Source: Bacteroidales bacterium (lineage in GTDB: Bacteria; Bacteroidota; Bacteroidia; Bacteroidales; UBA932). Taken from it: a DNA stretch of 64,000 nucleotides. The stretch spans positions 124,001 to 188,000 of the forward strand of contig JAEEQS010000001.1 of assembly GCA_016285455.1 (NCBI GenBank), in the 5' to 3' direction. A program made the translations under genes and the position numbers. The notes beneath the pieces were generated by a model. The model was given only the letters and a program-made list of their open reading frames with translations, was not told the origin of the DNA and searched no databases. Below are positions 61,439-64,000 of the stretch, one piece after another; positions within the stretch are counted from its first letter, which is position 1; every line of letters starts with the position of its first letter.

Positions 61439-62278
61439 ATGAAAAGGATTCTTGTTATTTCAGCCGCGCTTCTTATGTTTTGCACCGCGGGGCTTTCCCA
61501 GAAAATGAAAATCCGGAGCGAAAAGCCGGAAGACCACGTGCTTTCCATTATGAGTTACAATATCCGCCACGGAAACGGAATGGACCGCAAGGTGGATCTA
61601 GAAAGAATTGCAAAGGAAATAGCTTTGGTAGGGGCAGATGTAGTTGCTCTTCAGGAAGTTGACAAATGTACAGACCGCGTGGGCGGAGTGGATTCCCCTG
61701 TTGAAATCGCAAAAGCTGCCGGTGGCTATCACGCCTCTTTTGCCTCAGCGATGGATTTTGGCGGAGGCCAATACGGCAATGCAATACTGAGCAAGAAAGC
61801 GCCGCTTTCCGTAGAGAGTGTTCCTCTCCCTGGTAAGAAGGAGCCCAGAGTGATGCTTGTGGCCGAGTTTGAAGATTTCTATTTCTGCTCTTTGCATTTG
61901 TCTTTATCTCAGGTCTCCAGAACTGAAGCCTGCCGCAAGATTGCAAAGTACGCCCGCAAGAAGTCAGACAAGCCTTTCTTTATTGCAGGAGACTTTAATC
62001 TTGAACCTAATTCTACGGAAATGAGGATTCTGGCAAAGGACTTTGCAGTTCTTTCAGCGTTTGAGATTAAAACCTTTCCTTCAGACAATCCAGACCGCAC
62101 TTTGGATTACATAATGGTTTACAATGGCGGAGAAGGAAAATCCTTAGTCAAGAAACTGGAAAAGGGGAAACTGGGCATTGCTTCCTGGGTACAGCCTGAG
62201 AAGATGGCGTCTGACCACAGGCCTATTTTTACCCTTATTTTCAAAGGAGAAAACTGCGTAAAGGAAAAGCTGGATTAG
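61439..62278 (+). CDS. Secreted endonuclease/exonuclease/phosphatase-family protein
   Basis: From the ATG at 61439 (a two-codon-earlier ATG at 61433 is also possible) the protein has 279 residues, with a signal peptide ending near AGLSQ. The EEP fold signatures are complete: SYNIRHGNG, DVVALQEVD (catalytic Glu), AGDFNLEPN and SDHRPIF near the C-terminus. The family splits phosphodiesters or phosphomonoesters in nucleic acids, inositol phosphates or lipids; the substrate is not clear. It is 15 bases after the MMPL gene and may be the last gene of that transcript, or an unrelated periplasmic phosphatase. It overlaps the RelA/SpoT gene tail to tail. Confidence 0.82.
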   Translation: MKRILVISAALLMFCTAGLSQKMKIRSEKPEDHVLSIMSYNIRHGNGMDRKVDLERIAKEIALVGADVVALQEVDKCTDRVGGVDSPVEIAKAAGGYHASFASAMDFGGGQYGNAILSKKAPLSVESVPLPGKKEPRVMLVAEFEDFYFCSLHLSLSQVSRTEACRKIAKYARKKSDKPFFIAGDFNLEPNSTEMRILAKDFAVLSAFEIKTFPSDNPDRTLDYIMVYNGGEGKSLVKKLEKGKLGIASWVQPEKMASDHRPIFTLIFKGENCVKEKLD

Positions 62279-64000
62279 CCTTTTTTTCTGTCTGAAACTC
62301 TGATAACATTGGTTACTTCTCTGAGTTTTTTCAGGGATGAAATCACTTTGTCCAGATGAGCGTTTCCACCTACGGAGAGTTCCATTTCAGCTACGAATTC
62401 CAGTTTACTTTTCTGCCTTTCGCTGATTCTGAAAGCTCTTATGCTGGCTCCGGCGTTTGCGGCACATTCCATTATGGCGTTAGACATTGAAGCGTCTCCT
62501 ATTCCAATGACTTTCAGGCCTGTCTGGAACTGAGACGATGTGGAAGTCTGCCTCCATTTGACTTTCTGGATTCGGTAAGGATATTGGCTTATGAGCCTTG
62601 CAGCGTTAGGGCATGAAATTCTATGGATGCTAACTCCGCCGCTGGCTGTAACAAAACCAAAAACATCGTCTCCAAAGATAGGGTTGCAGCACTTAGCCAT
62701 CTTGAAGCTTATGTTATCTAGCTTGTCGCTGATGACAAGATAGTCTGAGCGGCTTCTGGTGCTTTTTTCAAGAAGCTTGGCAGACTGTTTTTCTTCTTTC
62801 TCCTCCTTTTCTTCACTGGTATTTCCGCTCAGGAATTCCTTTATGTCCTGAAGATCCAGAGTCTGGTCATTGACGGCTATCAGGAAGTCTCCTATAGACT
62901 TCATCTTGAAGTGCTTGGCAAGGATAGACAGGACTTCGTCTGTGAGCTCCATCTTCCAGTTCTTCATCCTGCGCTCCAGGGTTTCCCTTCCCAGGCGGCT
63001 CATCTTGCCTTCCTCTTCTTTCAGCTTGCTCTTGATGTGGCTTCTGGCCTTGGAAGAAATGACTATGTTCAGCCAGTCGCGAGACGGCTTCTGGTCTTTG
63101 CGGCTCATTATCTCCACTATGTCTCCGGTGTGGAGCTTTTCCCTTATGGATTTTACCTTGCCGTTGACTTTAGCCCCACTGCAGCTCATTCCCAGATTGG
63201 AGTGAATGGCAAAGGCAAAGTCCAGAACACACGCTCCCTTAGGCAGTTGCTTCAGGTCTCCGTTAGGGGTGAACACAAAGATTTCGTTCAGGTCTTTCTG
63301 AAGGGAGCCGTCAGAGAGCAGTCCTGGAGTTTCCAGGGCCTTTTTCACGTCGCCGAGCCACTCGTCCAAACCTTTTACAGACTTGATTCCCTTGTAGCTC
63401 CAGTGGGAGGCGTGGCCGTTTTCCGCCATCTGGTCCATCCTTTCAGTGCGGATCTGGACTTCCACCCTGGCTCCGTCTTTGTTCTCCACCGTTGTGTGAA
63501 GGCTTTCGTATCCGTTTGCCTTAGGATTTGATATCCAGTCTCTAAGGCGAGACACATCCGGTTTGTACTCCTGTGTCACCAGAGAATAAACCTGCCAGCA
63601 GGCTTCCTTTTCCTTGTCAAGAGGAACATCCAGAATGAATCTTATGGCAAACACGTCGCTTACGCCTTCAAAAGGTACATCCTGTTTCTGCATCTTCTGC
63701 CAGATAGACCAGGCGGTCTTTGTCCTTACCTTCAGAGTGTATTTCAGACCGGACTCTTTCAATTTCTTTTCCAGAGGTCGTATGAATTCCGCCGCCAGGG
63801 TCTGCCTGTCTTTCTCCGTTGCAAGCAGCTTGTTGGAAACTGCGCGGTAATGCTCGGGGTCTGAATACCTGAAAAAGAGGTTTTCCATCTCCCCCTTTAT
63901 CTTGTAGAGTCCTAGCTGATGAGCCAGCGGAATATACAGCATCTGGGTTTCGGTGAGCTTGCGCATCTGGCTGGATTTAGGGAAGATACCCAGGTTGCGC
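62275..64000 (-). CDS. RelA/SpoT-family (p)ppGpp synthetase/hydrolase, N-terminus beyond window
   Basis: The frame is open to the right edge: codons before the Met at 63966 read RNLGIFPKSSQ, the end of an HD hydrolase domain, so the gene continues beyond the window. Visible parts are a synthetase domain (AVRFxL-type AIRFILDV, NGYESLHTTV, EVQIRTERMDQMAENGHASHWSYKG), a TGS domain (VFVFTPNGDLKQLPKGACVLDFAFAIH), a zinc-finger-like region (MAKCCNPIFGDDVFGFV) and a C-terminal ACT domain. It makes and/or degrades (p)ppGpp. Whether the HD part is active cannot be judged here. Confidence 0.9.
   Translation of the reverse strand, partial: RNLGIFPKSSQMRKLTETQMLYIPLAHQLGLYKIKGEMENLFFRYSDPEHYRAVSNKLLATEKDRQTLAAEFIRPLEKKLKESGLKYTLKVRTKTAWSIWQKMQKQDVPFEGVSDVFAIRFILDVPLDKEKEACWQVYSLVTQEYKPDVSRLRDWISNPKANGYESLHTTVENKDGARVEVQIRTERMDQMAENGHASHWSYKGIKSVKGLDEWLGDVKKALETPGLLSDGSLQKDLNEIFVFTPNGDLKQLPKGACVLDFAFAIHSNLGMSCSGAKVNGKVKSIREKLHTGDIVEIMSRKDQKPSRDWLNIVISSKARSHIKSKLKEEEGKMSRLGRETLERRMKNWKMELTDEVLSILAKHFKMKSIGDFLIAVNDQTLDLQDIKEFLSGNTSEEKEEKEEKQSAKLLEKSTRSRSDYLVISDKLDNISFKMAKCCNPIFGDDVFGFVTASGGVSIHRISCPNAARLISQYPYRIQKVKWRQTSTSSQFQTGLKVIGIGDASMSNAIMECAANAGASIRAFRISERQKSKLEFVAEMELSVGGNAHLDKVISSLKKLREVTNVIRVSDRKKG

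Larger units (their letters stand above)
1928..61752. repeat. Dispersed over-represented 9-mer ATCGCNGAG
   Basis: By hand count the 9-mer occurs 32 times across this span on either strand. Exact ATCGCTGAG or CTCAGCGAT starts at 4372, 7684, 7791, 7817, 10325, 21674, 22362, 23867, 27854, 33549, 35500, 36852, 44610, 45194, 48591, 50173, 60353 and 61744 (18 copies). Variants with G, C or A at N start at 5736, 6451, 43652, 52088, 55492; 1928, 15996, 21976, 37515, 46909, 47299, 56432; and 6278, 21004. For a random 9-mer about 0.5 copies would be expected, and about 2 for the degenerate form. It occurs on both strands (10 and 8 exact copies) and in several codon frames, inside and outside genes. Confidence 0.7.

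Noticed and set aside
1928..61752. ATCGCTGAG as a Chi or KOPS site
   Set aside because: Such signals are strongly strand-biased along a replichore; here the exact copies are split 10 to 8, so that reading is not favoured (a replication origin inside the window is not indicated either).
1..64000. Insertion sequences, prophage, CRISPR array or rRNA
   Set aside because: No transposase or integrase motif, no regularly spaced repeats and no rRNA-like stretch was found on reading the window.

Overview
The window is a chromosomal stretch of a Bacteroidales (Bacteroidota) bacterium. The evidence is a Mfa/FimA-type fimbrial locus with DUF3575 and DUF3868 partners, many lipoproteins of Bacteroidota-restricted families (DUF5106, DUF4290, DUF3822, DUF4493/DUF6359), a six-gene Na+-translocating NADH:quinone reductase operon, a secreted bleomycin-hydrolase-type peptidase, an M64 'IgA' peptidase with BACON-like domains, and promoters of the phylum's TTTG-N19-TAnnTTTG type without Shine-Dalgarno sequences. 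Family or genus cannot be fixed from the sequence alone. Both edges cut a gene: a fimbrial gene on the left and a RelA/SpoT-like gene on the right. No gene-free stretch exceeds about 210 bases, and there is no rRNA, CRISPR array, transposase or recognisable prophage.

Layout. 1-5.8 kb: three fimbria-associated surface genes closed by a strong terminator. 5.8-6.6 kb: a small DUF3791/DUF3990 cassette whose ART-like member is broken. 6.6-11.3 kb: a lipoprotein and two paralogous DUF5106/thioredoxin-like proteins separated by an HTH-headed AAA-ATPase/PD-(D/E)XK gene with its own promoter and palindromic operator. 11.3-13.5 kb: DUF3575 and DUF3868 outer-membrane proteins, normally part of fimbrial loci. 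13.6-22.4 kb: an unusual two-helix membrane protein, DUF4290, FtsK, LolA-like, Nudix, PyrE, SRPBCC and an RsmF-type methylase. 22.4-31.2 kb (minus strand): peptidase, glutamine synthetase and nqrABCDEF. 31.4-42 kb: UvrD/PcrA helicase, surface lipoproteins, an orphan sugar N-acetyltransferase, a LysR regulator, an XRE-cupin regulator with an acyl-CoA ligase, and the M64 peptidase. 42-53.3 kb: tRNA-Asp, RsmD, DUF3822, DHH phosphoesterase, two FKBP lipoproteins, MazG, TcdA-like, GNAT-like, PrfA and UvrA. 53.3-61.4 kb: a compact, apparently incomplete dialkylresorcinol/aryl-polyene-type lipid cluster. 61.4-64 kb: a secreted endonuclease/exonuclease/phosphatase-family protein and the RelA/SpoT homologue.

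Most interesting points. (1) A 9-mer, ATCGCNGAG (mostly ATCGCTGAG), recurs 32 times by hand count, on both strands and in several reading frames, far above chance; it looks like a genome-wide DNA signal of unknown purpose. (2) The resorcinol-type cluster has DarA- and DarB-like condensing enzymes, two hotdog proteins, LolA, BtrH-like and MMPL proteins but no carrier protein, ketosynthase II, ketoreductase or starter-activating ligase. Its MMPL protein appears to be a trifunctional fusion that lost the central acyltransferase, and one hotdog protein lacks the usual catalytic histidine motif. (3) The DUF3990 gene carries two separate lesions that can be read from the sequence. (4) The HTH-AAA-nuclease gene has an inverted repeat filling its promoter spacer and is one of several genes predicted to have leaderless mRNAs.
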